From: an uncultured Clostridia bacterium
Lineage (GTDB): Bacteria > Bacillota > Clostridia > Christensenellales > Aristaeellaceae
Direction of reading: 5' to 3'
Length of the DNA stretch: 7,036 nt
Assembly (NCBI GenBank): GCA_947600345.1
Contig: CANQGC010000150.1
Location: forward strand, 1 to 7,036
Shown here piece by piece: positions 1 through 5,475 of the stretch. Within the stretch, counting starts at the first letter, position 1. The number at the start of each line of letters is the position of its first letter. The notes beneath the pieces were generated by a model. It was given only the letters and a program-made list of their open reading frames with translations, made no database searches and had not been told where the DNA came from. The translations under genes and the position numbers were made by a program.

Positions 1-606
1 ATTCTTAAGGGACAGAGTCCCTTAAGCAGGTCTGGGCGGAGCCCAGCGTAACCCCTGAGGATGCGCCCAGTAGGCAGCTGTGGTTTGAGAACGAAGGCAG
101 CGCATACAGGCGGCCCGCGGTATCAAACTATCGCCCGGCAATGCGAACCAGCGCCCCATCGCCTCCATACCGCGGGCCGCCGCGGCGCTTTTTGAAACGG
201 GAAGCCGCAGGGCTTCCCGTTTCAAAACAGCCGCCACTAACTTCCATCCAAGCTTCGATTTTCACCAAAGACAGCGATACAGCGAAAACCCCGCCAATGC
301 GAGGTTTGTTTCATCATGGGAATATCCCGCTTGCGGCACGCGTCATAAGAGTGGCGACGATTGCGGGGATGGTGGATCATTCCTTGCGTGGTTGCTGGCG
401 GAGCGTTTTTTGAGAGTTAGTGGCGGCTGCCTTGAATTGGCAAGCCTCCTGGCTTGCCAATTCAACTCCGCGCCGCCGCGGCCCGCGGTATGGAGGCGAT
501 GGGGCCTTGACACGCAAAACCAAAACATAGATTTGACACCGCGGGCCGCCTGGGGTTACGCTGGGCTCCGCCCAGACCTGCTTAAGGGACTCTGTCCCTT
601 AAGAAT
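1..606. repeat. Nested composite inverted repeat (two head-to-head hairpin modules)
   Basis: Positions 1-55 are a perfect reverse complement of 552-606. Two inner arm pairs are nested inside: 153-188 with 470-505 (36 bp, one mismatch) and 228-241 with 416-429 (14 bp, perfect). Each side is itself made of hairpins: stems 4-13/17-26 and 32-37/41-46 on the left, 190-206/211-227 (17 bp, loop GCAG), and 432-446/451-465 (15 bp, loop TCCT) on the right. The GC-rich pairs 110-123/167-180 and 478-489/538-549 carry the same core GCGGCCCGCGGT and its complement. The left half also holds an extra pair, 54-57+61-66 with 100-105+107-110, that the right half lacks. The central 242-415 shows no convincing gene or repeat. 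No transposase or credible coding frame is present, and the window begins inside the left arm, so the outer boundary is unknown. It resembles a REP/BIME-like or MITE-like element; which one is undecided. Confidence 0.85.
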
Positions 607-640
607 CCTTGCCAAGGAACCTGAGGTTCCTTGGATTCTC
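432..640 (+). repeat. Hairpin-module repeat, copy B (complete, forward)
   Basis: This is the reference copy of a repeat found again at 4162-4408. In order it contains: a 15-bp hairpin (432-465); a GC-rich pair GCGGCCCGCGGT...ACCGCGGGCCGC (478-489/538-549); GGGGTTACGC (552-561); the small hairpin CTGGGC/GCCCAG (562-567/571-576); the hairpin CTTAAGGGAC/GTCCCTTAAG (581-590/594-603); and the hairpin CCAAGGAACC/GGTTCCTTGG (612-621/625-634). AGAATCC (602-608) can also pair with GGATTCT (633-639), giving an alternative outer stem. The copy lies just past the 3' end of the amidohydrolase gene. It could act as an mRNA-stabilising or terminating structure, or be a mobile palindromic element; the sequence alone does not decide. 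Confidence 0.85.
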
Positions 641-665
641 CCTTTTGCTGCCGCGTGCTTACGAC

Positions 666-697
666 GGCCTTGGGCCCCGTAGATGGGGCCCAAGGCC
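666..697. terminator. Hairpin downstream of the amidohydrolase gene
   Basis: A perfect 13-bp stem, GGCCTTGGGCCCC (666-678) with GGGGCCCAAGGCC (685-697), closes a 6-base loop 17 bases beyond the amidohydrolase stop codon. Neither strand has a run of T after it, so it is not a textbook intrinsic terminator. It may block RNA decay or end transcription with help from a factor. Confidence 0.5.
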
Positions 698-713
698 TGC
701 CTCGCGTTCCTTA

Positions 714-1928
714 TCAATCCTTTGCGCTATCCTCGAGCCACCGCATCGCGATCCACGCGTAGCAGGCGCTACCGGGCACCAACGCCGCTTCATCGAAGCT
801 GGTCTTCGGATTATGCAGCGGGAAGCAATGCCCATTCTTCGGCTCGCCCGCCGCCAGCGCCAGCATCAGCGACGGCACCTCGTGGCTGATCGCCGCGAAG
901 TCCTCCGATCCCGTCGACCTCGACACCGCGCTGCCCGCAATCTGCGCCGCGCCGAACACCTTGCCCGGGCCCAGCAGCTCCTCCACGTAGCCCTGCACCT
1001 GCGCGCTCATTCCCGTGTCGTTCAGCAGCGTCGGGCACGACCCCGCCATTGTCATCTTCGCCTTGGCCCGGAATGTCGCCGCCGTGCCCTCGCTGATCTC
1101 GCCGATCCTGCGCTGGATGCGCTGGAACACCTCGTCGTCGTAGGCGCGGAAGTTGCCGCGGATGATCGCCGTGTCCGGGATCACGTTCGCGTTCGCGCCG
1201 GAGGAGATCATCCCCAGCGTCAGCGCCGCGCTCTCGTTGATGCCGATCTCCCGGGCGTTGATCTCCTCCAGCCCCAGCACGATGTGCGCCGCCACATGGA
1301 TCGGGTCGATGCCCGTGTTCGGCATCGCGCCGTGGGCGCCCTTGCCCTGGATGTCGATGCGGAACATGCCCGCGGCCGGGGCGCTCACGCCCGGCGCGGA
1401 GATGATCACCGTGCCGGCGGGGATGGGCTGGTTCGTCATCACGTGGAACATCATCGCGGCGTCCACGCGGGGGTTCTCCAGCACGCCCGCGTCGATCATG
1501 TCCCGGGAGCCCTCGATGGGCTCCTCGGCGGGCTGGAACATCAGCTTGACCGTGCCCTTGAGCTCGCGCTCGTGGGCCTTGAGCAGGCGCGCGGCGTTGA
1601 GCAGCATCGCGGTGTGCATGTCGTGGCCGCAGGCGTGCATGCTGCCCTTTTCGCAGGCGAAGGGCAGGCCGGTCTCCTCCTGAATGGGCAGACCGTCCAT
1701 GTCGGCGCGCAGCAGGAACACCTTGCCGGGGTTGCCCAGCGTGCAGGTGATGCCCCGGCGGCCGCAGCTCTTGGGCTCAAGGCCGATTTCGATCAGCTTG
1801 TTCCACACGTAGTCATAGGTTTCCTTCAGATCGAATGCCACCTCGGCGCGCGCGTGCAGCGCCCGGCGATCGGCCACGAGCGTGCTTTCCAATGCCTGAG
1901 CCTCGTTGAACAGTGTTTCATGATTCAT
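714..1928 (-). CDS. M20 family metallopeptidase / amidohydrolase (N-acyl amino acid hydrolase-like)
   Basis: A 404-residue cytoplasmic enzyme of the M20D group, whose members remove acyl groups from N-acylated amino acids or short peptides using two metal ions. The family signature is complete: LRADMDGLP (73-81), HACGHD with ligands Cys100 and His102 (98-103), FQPAEE with catalytic Glu135 and ligand Glu136 (131-136), the FHV histidine (His162), GAHGAMP with His199 in the lid or dimerisation domain (197-203), and a C-terminal LHNP with His372. The length is normal for the family and there is no signal peptide. The ATG at 1928 follows GGAGGG (1939-1944) at 10 bases. The gene has its own promoter and is divergent from the amidotransferase-like gene. 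Relatives include hippurate hydrolase, N-acetyl-diaminopimelate deacetylase and IAA-amino acid hydrolases; the sequence does not tell which substrate is used, so no symbol is given. Confidence 0.95.
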   Translation of the reverse strand: MNHETLFNEAQALESTLVADRRALHARAEVAFDLKETYDYVWNKLIEIGLEPKSCGRRGITCTLGNPGKVFLLRADMDGLPIQEETGLPFACEKGSMHACGHDMHTAMLLNAARLLKAHERELKGTVKLMFQPAEEPIEGSRDMIDAGVLENPRVDAAMMFHVMTNQPIPAGTVIISAPGVSAPAAGMFRIDIQGKGAHGAMPNTGIDPIHVAAHIVLGLEEINAREIGINESAALTLGMISSGANANVIPDTAIIRGNFRAYDDEVFQRIQRRIGEISEGTAATFRAKAKMTMAGSCPTLLNDTGMSAQVQGYVEELLGPGKVFGAAQIAGSAVSRSTGSEDFAAISHEVPSLMLALAAGEPKNGHCFPLHNPKTSFDEAALVPGSACYAWIAMRWLEDSAKD

Positions 1929-1968
1929 ATGTTTCGGTCCCTCCGTTCACATTTCCGTTACCACCTCC

Positions 1969-1997
1969 ATTATAGCGCACGCGAGGGTAAATTGCAA
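1969..1997 (-). promoter_or_regulatory. Sigma-A promoter of the amidohydrolase gene
   Basis: On the minus strand TTGCAA (1992-1997) is followed after 17 bases by a perfect TATAAT (1969-1974). Transcription would begin near 1962, giving a leader of about 34 bases that contains the Shine-Dalgarno sequence. Confidence 0.8.
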
Positions 1998-2049
1998 TGA
2001 AGGAGTGTGGGGAATTTGTCGATTCTTCCCATATTGCAAAGCGAAAGGA

Positions 2050-2079
2050 TTGCCAAGCGCGCGGGCCGTGTGCTATACT
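2050..2079 (+). promoter_or_regulatory. Extended -10 promoter of the amidotransferase-like gene
   Basis: TTGCCA (2050-2055), an 18-base spacer and TATACT (2074-2079), preceded by TGC so that it has the TGn extension. Transcription would start near 2086. This rules out the upstream in-frame ATG at 1997, which precedes the promoter, as the translation start. Confidence 0.8.
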
Positions 2080-2122
2080 GAAATCAGCAAGGCTCCCTCG
2101 GGGGAGCGGAACGGAGGGCAAT

Positions 2123-2866
2123 ATGAAGAGGATACTGCTTGCGGGCGAGAGCTGGTCGAGCCACACGACGCACGTCAAAGGCTTCGACACCTTCTACACC
2201 TCGGTTTACGAGGAGGGCGGCAAGTGGCTGATCGAGGCGCTGGAGGCCTCGGGCTACGAGGTGGACTTCCTGCCGAACCACAAGATCCCCTACGAGTTTC
2301 CCACGACGATGGAGCAGATCGGGCGGTACGCCTGCGTGATCCTGTCGGACGCGGGCTCGAACACGCTGCTGCTGCACCCGGACACCTTTGGCAAGTCGAT
2401 CCGCACGCCGAACCGCTGCATGCTGATCCGCGACTACGTGAAGGCGGGCGGGGCGCTGCTGATGGTGGGCGGCTACATGAGCTTCTCGGGCGTCAACGCC
2501 CGGGCGAAGTACGCCCACACCGCCGTGCAGGAAGTGCTGCCGGTGCAGTGCCTGGAGGTGGACGACCTGATGGAGCATCCCGAGGGCGTGTATCCTGTGG
2601 TTGTCCGGGAGCACCCGGCGCTGAAGGGTGTGCCGAGGGACTGGCCGCACTTCCTTGGGTACAATAAGACGAAGCCCGTCGAGGGCTGCGAGGTGGTCAT
2701 GACCATCGAGGGCGATCCGTTCCTGGCCTTCGGCGGCTTCGGCGCGGGGAGGTCCGCCGCGTTTACCACCGACTGCGCGCCCCACTGGGGGCCGCCGGAG
2801 TTCGTGAACTGGGCGGGGTATGCGCCGCTGTGGAAGGGCATTGTGGACTATTTGACAGAGGAGTGA
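2123..2866 (+). CDS. Class I glutamine-amidotransferase-like protein (DUF1355 / PF07090 type)
   Basis: A 247-residue protein that matches, by overall look, the putative cytoplasmic glutamine amidotransferases of PF07090, which are built on a flavodoxin-like GATase fold. Strand-turn segments are visible: MKRILLAGESW (1-11), YEVDFLPNH (45-53), YACVILSDAGSN (69-80) and GGALLMVGGYMSFSG (109-123). The last segment sits where the nucleophile elbow (G-x-C-x-G) would be, but it reads GGYMS, without the cysteine. DCAPHWG (217-223) near the C-terminus holds a Cys-His pair that could be functional or structural. True glutaminase activity is therefore doubtful, and the physiological role of the family is not established. 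The ATG at 2123 follows GGAGG (2113-2117) by 5 bases and lies downstream of the mapped promoter; the frame open from 1997 is not the gene start. The fold call is fairly sure and the function is not. Confidence 0.85.
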   Translation: MKRILLAGESWSSHTTHVKGFDTFYTSVYEEGGKWLIEALEASGYEVDFLPNHKIPYEFPTTMEQIGRYACVILSDAGSNTLLLHPDTFGKSIRTPNRCMLIRDYVKAGGALLMVGGYMSFSGVNARAKYAHTAVQEVLPVQCLEVDDLMEHPEGVYPVVVREHPALKGVPRDWPHFLGYNKTKPVEGCEVVMTIEGDPFLAFGGFGAGRSAAFTTDCAPHWGPPEFVNWAGYAPLWKGIVDYLTEE

Positions 2867-2904
2867 CGGGGCTTCACGATTGAGCCCCCGGATGCGGAAA
2901 TAGC

Positions 2905-2945
2905 GCGCCCCCTCGCGTCGATCATGCAGAGACGCGAGGGGGCGC
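2905..2945. terminator. Bidirectional hairpin between convergent genes
   Basis: A perfect 15-bp stem, GCGCCCCCTCGCGTC (2905-2919) with its complement (2931-2945), closes an 11-base loop. It lies between the stop of the amidotransferase-like gene (2866) and the stop of the XRE gene (2954). The T-tract is weak on both sides (TATTT on the minus strand). A smaller stem, GGGGCT/AGCCCC (2868-2873/2883-2888), follows the plus-strand stop directly. It probably ends both transcripts. Confidence 0.7.
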
Positions 2946-2953
2946 ACTGTTCG

Positions 2954-3187
2954 CTACGAGAGCGGGGGAATCCCGGGCCCGCGCGGGTAAGGCTTCCGCT
3001 CGTTGGTGATCCCCAGCAGGTAATCCGTGGACGTGTCAAAGTAGAGCGCCAGGCGAATCAATATGTCGATGGGCAGCTGCCGCTGGCCCGTCTCGTACTG
3101 CGAGTAGGTGTTCTGCCGAATGTGGAGGTAGTCTGCCAGCGCCCGCTGCGTCAGATCGCCGTCCTCGCGCAAATCTCGCAGGCGCAT
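2954..3187 (-). CDS. XRE/Cro-family transcriptional regulator (77 aa)
   Basis: A small DNA-binding protein that is almost entirely one HTH_3 domain: RLRDLREDGDLTQRALADYL (2-21), recognition segment IRQNTYSQYETGQRQLP (23-39), and the usual closing helix DILIRLALYFDTSTDYLLG (41-59), followed by a short basic, proline-rich tail. It has no dimerisation or sensor domain, so it resembles minimal Cro-like or SinR-like repressors. The start is the ATG at 3187, 8 bases from GGAGG (3196-3200). An in-frame GTG at 3194-3196 would add three residues, but it overlaps the Shine-Dalgarno sequence and is rejected. The gene is divergent from the zinc-ribbon membrane protein gene and shares with it a 40-bp dyad, so it is probably autoregulated and controls its neighbour. 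That regulation is inferred from layout. Confidence 0.93.
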   Translation of the reverse strand: MRLRDLREDGDLTQRALADYLHIRQNTYSQYETGQRQLPIDILIRLALYFDTSTDYLLGITNERKPYPRGPGIPPLS

Positions 3188-3195
3188 AACCTTCA

Positions 3196-3200
3196 CCTCC
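3196..3200 (-). promoter_or_regulatory. Ribosome binding site that fixes the XRE start
   Basis: GGAGG on the minus strand, 8 bases before the ATG at 3187. Its first base as read on the plus strand (3196) is also the G of the upstream GTG, so that GTG cannot be used as the start with this site. Confidence 0.8.
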
Positions 3201-3207
3201 CGGATTC

Positions 3208-3237
3208 ATTATACGAATCACAAAATGAGATATTGAA
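3208..3237 (-). promoter_or_regulatory. Promoter of the XRE gene
   Basis: A perfect minus-strand TATAAT lies at 3208-3213. The -35 is weak: TTCAAT at 3232-3237 with an 18-base spacer is the best fit. The spacer and -35 fall inside the left arm and centre of the inverted repeat, so a protein bound there would block this promoter. Transcription would start near 3201, leaving a leader of about 14 bases. Confidence 0.6.
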
Positions 3238-3256
3238 AAATATCTCATTTTGTGAT
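3217..3256. promoter_or_regulatory. Double-dyad operator between the XRE and zinc-ribbon genes
   Basis: An 18-bp perfect inverted repeat (3217-3234 with 3239-3256) around a 4-base centre GAAA. Each arm is also an imperfect palindrome of the form ATCnCAnnnTGnGAT (3217-3231 and 3242-3256), so the site can be read as two tandem 15-bp operators 25 bp apart centre to centre. It covers the -35 and spacer of the plus-strand promoter and the -35 region of the minus-strand promoter. The adjacent XRE protein is the obvious candidate ligand. It is not a terminator, since it lies upstream of both genes. Confidence 0.85.
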
Positions 3257-3261
3257 ATAGT
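3233..3261 (+). promoter_or_regulatory. Extended -10 promoter of the zinc-ribbon gene
   Basis: TTGAAA (3233-3238), a 17-base spacer and TATAGT (3256-3261), with the TGn extension at 3253-3255. The -35 is in the centre of the operator and the -10 touches its right edge, a layout suited to repression. Transcription would begin near 3268, only about 14 bases before the start codon. Confidence 0.8.
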
Positions 3262-3269
3262 TGCGGGGA

Positions 3270-3274
3270 GGAGG
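3270..3274 (+). promoter_or_regulatory. Ribosome binding site that fixes the zinc-ribbon gene start
   Basis: The purine run GGGGAGGAGGG holds two overlapping GGAGG motifs (3267-3271 and 3270-3274). The second is 7 bases from the ATG at 3282. It is only one base from the ATG at 3276, which argues for the later start. Confidence 0.65.
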
Positions 3275-3281
3275 GATGGCG

Positions 3282-4052
3282 ATGGTTTGCAGGCGGTGTG
3301 GATATGAATTTGACGCGCGCAGGTTCCGGCGTTCGGACGGGTCCGTGCGGTGCCCGGATTGCGGGGCGGTCTACCGCCCGCAGGGAGCGCCCCGGCGGGG
3401 ACAGGGCGCGCTTCCGGCGCGGAGCTCGGTGCGCAACGAGGGCCCGCGTGCGCGGCGGGGGAGGGCGGCCTCTCCGCTCGCGCGGAGGCTATGGAAGCTG
3501 CCGGTCTGGGCGTGGCTGGCCCTGTTGGCGGTGATATTGCTCATCGGGGCCGGGAGCGGGGGCAGCAGAAGGGCGGCCGTTCGGAGCGCAAGTGTCAGTT
3601 CCGGCGAAGTGCAGGCGCCCGCCGCCGCGCCGGCGGAGGTTTCGCAGGCAGCGCCCGCCGCGGCGCAGTCGGAGCCCGGCGGCGTTTCGATCGGGCAGAG
3701 CGCCGACTTCGGGAGCGCGAAGGTCGAGGTCGTCGGGGCGACGATCCGGACGGTGGGCGGCGACAGCTATGTGATCTGCGAGTACAACTGGACGAACAGC
3801 TCCGGGGAGAACGAGATGTTCCTTTCGCAGATTTCCGAGCATGTGTTCCAGAACGGCGTGGGGCTGGAGGATGGGTATTTGTTCGACGTGGAGACGAATG
3901 CGATTACCGAGGTCATGCCGGGGTACAGTCTGGCCGTGCGCACGGTGCACAAGCTCAGCGATCCGGCGGCGGAGGTTATGTTTTCTGTGGAGCCGCTGCT
4001 GGACTTTGCGGATGCCTATGCGCCGTTGACGTTTACGGTGAATCCGGCGTGA
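3282..4052 (+). CDS. Zinc-ribbon, single-pass membrane protein with DUF5067-like outer domain
   Basis: A 256-residue protein in four parts. Residues 1-33 form a zinc ribbon with Cys3, Cys6, Cys24 and Cys27 (CxxC...CxxC). Residues 34-72 are basic and disordered-looking. Residues 73-91 (LPVWAWLALLAVILLIGAG) are one membrane helix. An Ala/Pro/Ser-rich linker (about 100-135) leads to a beta-rich domain (about 139-256) with YVICEYNWTNSSGE (163-176) and HVFQNGVGLEDGYLF (187-201), which resemble DUF5067 (a FQNG-x-x-LE core). The positive-inside rule puts the ribbon in the cytoplasm and the beta domain outside. The family's role is not known to me; a membrane sensor or envelope protein is possible. 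The gene is divergent from the XRE regulator, with its promoter inside the shared operator, and ends at a strong terminator. The domain layout is well supported, the DUF5067 name moderately, the function not at all. Confidence 0.88.
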   Translation: MVCRRCGYEFDARRFRRSDGSVRCPDCGAVYRPQGAPRRGQGALPARSSVRNEGPRARRGRAASPLARRLWKLPVWAWLALLAVILLIGAGSGGSRRAAVRSASVSSGEVQAPAAAPAEVSQAAPAAAQSEPGGVSIGQSADFGSAKVEVVGATIRTVGGDSYVICEYNWTNSSGENEMFLSQISEHVFQNGVGLEDGYLFDVETNAITEVMPGYSLAVRTVHKLSDPAAEVMFSVEPLLDFADAYAPLTFTVNPA

Positions 4053-4078
4053 GGGGTTGTGGAATGGAAACTGGCGAG

Positions 4079-4113
4079 GGCGCGTTCGATTTTGGGACGC
4101 GCCTTTTGTGTTT
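4079..4113 (+). terminator. Intrinsic terminator of the zinc-ribbon gene
   Basis: Stem GGCGCGTTC (4079-4087) with GGACGCGCC (4095-4103), including one T-G pair, a 7-base loop, then TTTTGTGTTT (4104-4113). It starts 26 bases past the stop codon and is the most typical intrinsic terminator in the window. Confidence 0.9.
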
Positions 4114-4161
4114 CGAGAGGGAGGGGAGACGGGCGGGGTTATGCGGGAGGTTTCGTTGCTG

Positions 4162-4408
4162 TTTTGAATTGGAAAGCGCGGCTTTCCAATTCAAAAGGCG
4201 CTTCGAGCGGCCCGCGGTATGGTTTTGGTGGGGCGTTGGTTCGCGTTGACGGGGATGTGGTTAGAAACCGCGGGCCGCTAGGTTACGCCGGGCGCTGCCC
4301 GGACCCGCTGGGCTCCGCCCAGACCCGTTTCGGGCGCTGCCCGGACCTGCTTAAGGGGCTTTGCCCCTTAAGAATCCTCACCAAGGAACCTGAGGTTCCT
4401 TGGATTCT
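4162..4408 (+). repeat. Hairpin-module repeat, copy C (expanded)
   Basis: Same module order and orientation as 432-640. It has a 16-bp hairpin (4162-4177/4181-4196, loop GCG), the GC-rich pair (4206-4218/4267-4279), GGTTACGC (4281-4288), three small hairpins in tandem instead of one, the hairpin CTTAAGGGGC/GCCCCTTAAG (4350-4359/4363-4372) and the hairpin CCAAGGAACC/GGTTCCTTGG (4381-4390/4394-4403). AGAATCC (4371-4377) can pair alternatively with GGATTCT (4402-4408). Single-stranded parts of the last third are almost identical to copy B, while stems differ by paired substitutions. It fills the gap between two convergent genes, so it lies downstream of both. Confidence 0.88.
4288..4344. repeat. 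Three tandem small hairpins inside copy C
   Basis: Three units of about 20-22 bp, each a 5-6 bp GC stem with a 3-base loop followed by GACC or GGACC: CCGGGC/GCCCGG (4288-4293/4297-4302, loop GCT), CTGGGC/GCCCAG (4308-4313/4317-4322, loop TCC) and CGGGC/GCCCG (4331-4335/4339-4343, loop GCT). Copy B has only the CTGGGC type, so the unit seems to have multiplied here. Confidence 0.85.
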
Positions 4409-4427
4409 CCCTGCTGGGGTTACGGGT

Positions 4428-5339
4428 TTAGTTGTCGGCGCGCTCCGGGTTCTTGCGGAACTCCCGGGGGCTACGGCCCATCAGTTTATGGAACACGCTA
4501 CAGAAGTAAGCGGGGGAGTTGAAGCCGCAGTCGGCGGCGATCTCGGTGATCGAGCGGGCTGTGGAGCTGAGCTCCCGCGCGGCGGCGTCCACCCGCAGCC
4601 GCGTCAGGTAGGGGATGGGGGAGATGCCCAGCGTCTGCCGGAAGCAGCGGTGGCATTCCCGCTCGCTCAGGCCCGCGGCGGCGGCGATGCCGGCCACCGT
4701 GATCGGCTCCGCGATGTGCGCGTGCAGGTAGCTCAGCATCTCCTTGATCCGCGAACTATCGTCCCGGGCGGTCGCCGGGGTATCGCGCAGCGTGGGTGCG
4801 GCGCGCTCGAACAACAGCCGCCAGGCGTGCGTCAGGCGCTCCGCCGCGCGCAGTTCCCAGCTTGGTGGCTCTCCTTCGGCGGCGGCGAATGCGGCGCGCA
4901 GTGCGTCCAGGAGCTCCCGCTCCGTGGGGTTATCCGGCGAGAGCGGCAGTGCGTCCAGCGCGGCGCAGTCCGCCACGGGTTGCGCGTAGCGCCGCCGGGC
5001 GCGCTCGCCACCGCCCAGCAGGTTCGCGCCGAACTGCAGCACGTGGATGCGCACGGGCTCGGGGCCGGGGACCGCCCGGTTCGAGTGGAGCACGTTGGCG
5101 TTGACGAAGTAGCCCTCGCCGGCGCGCAGCCGCAGCAGGCGGCGCTGGGTGCCGAGCTCCATGGCGCCGCTCGTTACGATGCAGAATTCGAAGCTCTCGT
5201 GCCAGTGCCAGGTGCTATAGCCGTCGGGGAAGAGGGAGAGGTCCGAGTCGATGGCCACCAGCGGCAGGTCGCCGGCCATCTCGCGGGGGAGCTCCCGCAG
5301 CGCCTGGGTGAGGGCGAGGGATTGAGCGCGGTAGATCAT
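4428..5339 (-). CDS. AraC-family transcriptional regulator with N-terminal cupin
   Basis: A 303-residue regulator of standard length and layout. The N-terminal sensing half has the cupin pattern HWHESFEFCIV (45-55) and LRAGEGYFVNANVLHS (71-86), typical of sugar- or small-molecule-binding AraC proteins. The C-terminal half has two helix-turn-helix units: ITVAGIAAAAGLSERECHRC (213-232) and ITEIAADCGFNSPAYFCSVF (264-283), closing with the family signature HKLMGRSPREFRK (284-296). The ATG at 5339 follows AAGGAGG with 5 bases. No transporter or glycoside hydrolase gene lies beside it, so its inducer and target cannot be read here; the divergent small gene is the nearest candidate target. The 3' end abuts the hairpin-module repeat, which may stabilise or end its message. 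Confidence 0.95.
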   Translation of the reverse strand: MIYRAQSLALTQALRELPREMAGDLPLVAIDSDLSLFPDGYSTWHWHESFEFCIVTSGAMELGTQRRLLRLRAGEGYFVNANVLHSNRAVPGPEPVRIHVLQFGANLLGGGERARRRYAQPVADCAALDALPLSPDNPTERELLDALRAAFAAAEGEPPSWELRAAERLTHAWRLLFERAAPTLRDTPATARDDSSRIKEMLSYLHAHIAEPITVAGIAAAAGLSERECHRCFRQTLGISPIPYLTRLRVDAAARELSSTARSITEIAADCGFNSPAYFCSVFHKLMGRSPREFRKNPERADN

Positions 5340-5407
5340 GCGATCCTCCTTCGTTGTTGGAAGCCTTTGGCTTGGCGGGATATTGAAAGTATTGGTCGCG
5401 GAATTGA

Positions 5408-5436
5408 TTGTATTTCCTTCAAACCTGCTGTATATT
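5408..5436 (+). promoter_or_regulatory. Probable promoter of the HPr-like gene
   Basis: TTGTAT (5408-5413), a 17-base spacer and TATATT (5431-5436), 40 bases before the start codon. This AT-rich stretch stands out from its GC-rich surroundings. I see no convincing promoter for the divergent AraC gene in the same 136-base gap. Confidence 0.5.
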
Positions 5437-5475
5437 TGAATTGTAACACGGAGGCGTGCGAATGGAGGGATTTTG

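Noticed and set aside
1..606. Insertion sequence
   Set aside because: Terminal inverted repeats are present, but there is no transposase frame and no target duplication can be seen because the window cuts the left end. It is kept as a repeat of unknown mobility.
1..640. CRISPR array
   Set aside because: Repeated units are inverted and of different lengths, with no regular direct repeats and spacers and no cas genes.
141..682. Small open frames of 60-100 codons within the inverted repeat
   Set aside because: They are composed of translated hairpin arms, lack Shine-Dalgarno sequences and appear on both strands because the DNA is palindromic.
609..2000. A 463-codon plus-strand open frame over the amidohydrolase
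   Set aside because: It is the antisense shadow of a gene with complete M20 motifs. Its product is dominated by Arg, His and Ala, as expected from GC-rich antisense, and it has no ribosome binding site.
1997..2122. The ATG at 1997 as start of the amidotransferase-like gene
   Set aside because: It lies upstream of the extended -10 promoter (2050-2079), and the added residues show no conserved pattern; the ATG at 2123 has GGAGG at normal spacing.
2084..2947. A 287-codon minus-strand open frame opposite the amidotransferase-like gene
   Set aside because: His/Arg/Val-rich shadow with no family motif. The opposite strand has a promoter, a ribosome binding site and a recognisable fold.
3217..3256. 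Reading the 18-bp inverted repeat as a terminator
   Set aside because: It lies between two divergent start codons, overlaps both promoters and has no T-tract after a GC-rich stem; an operator fits better.
5340..5407. Promoter for the AraC gene
   Set aside because: Candidate boxes such as TACAAT on the minus strand lack a -35 at acceptable spacing, so no site was called.
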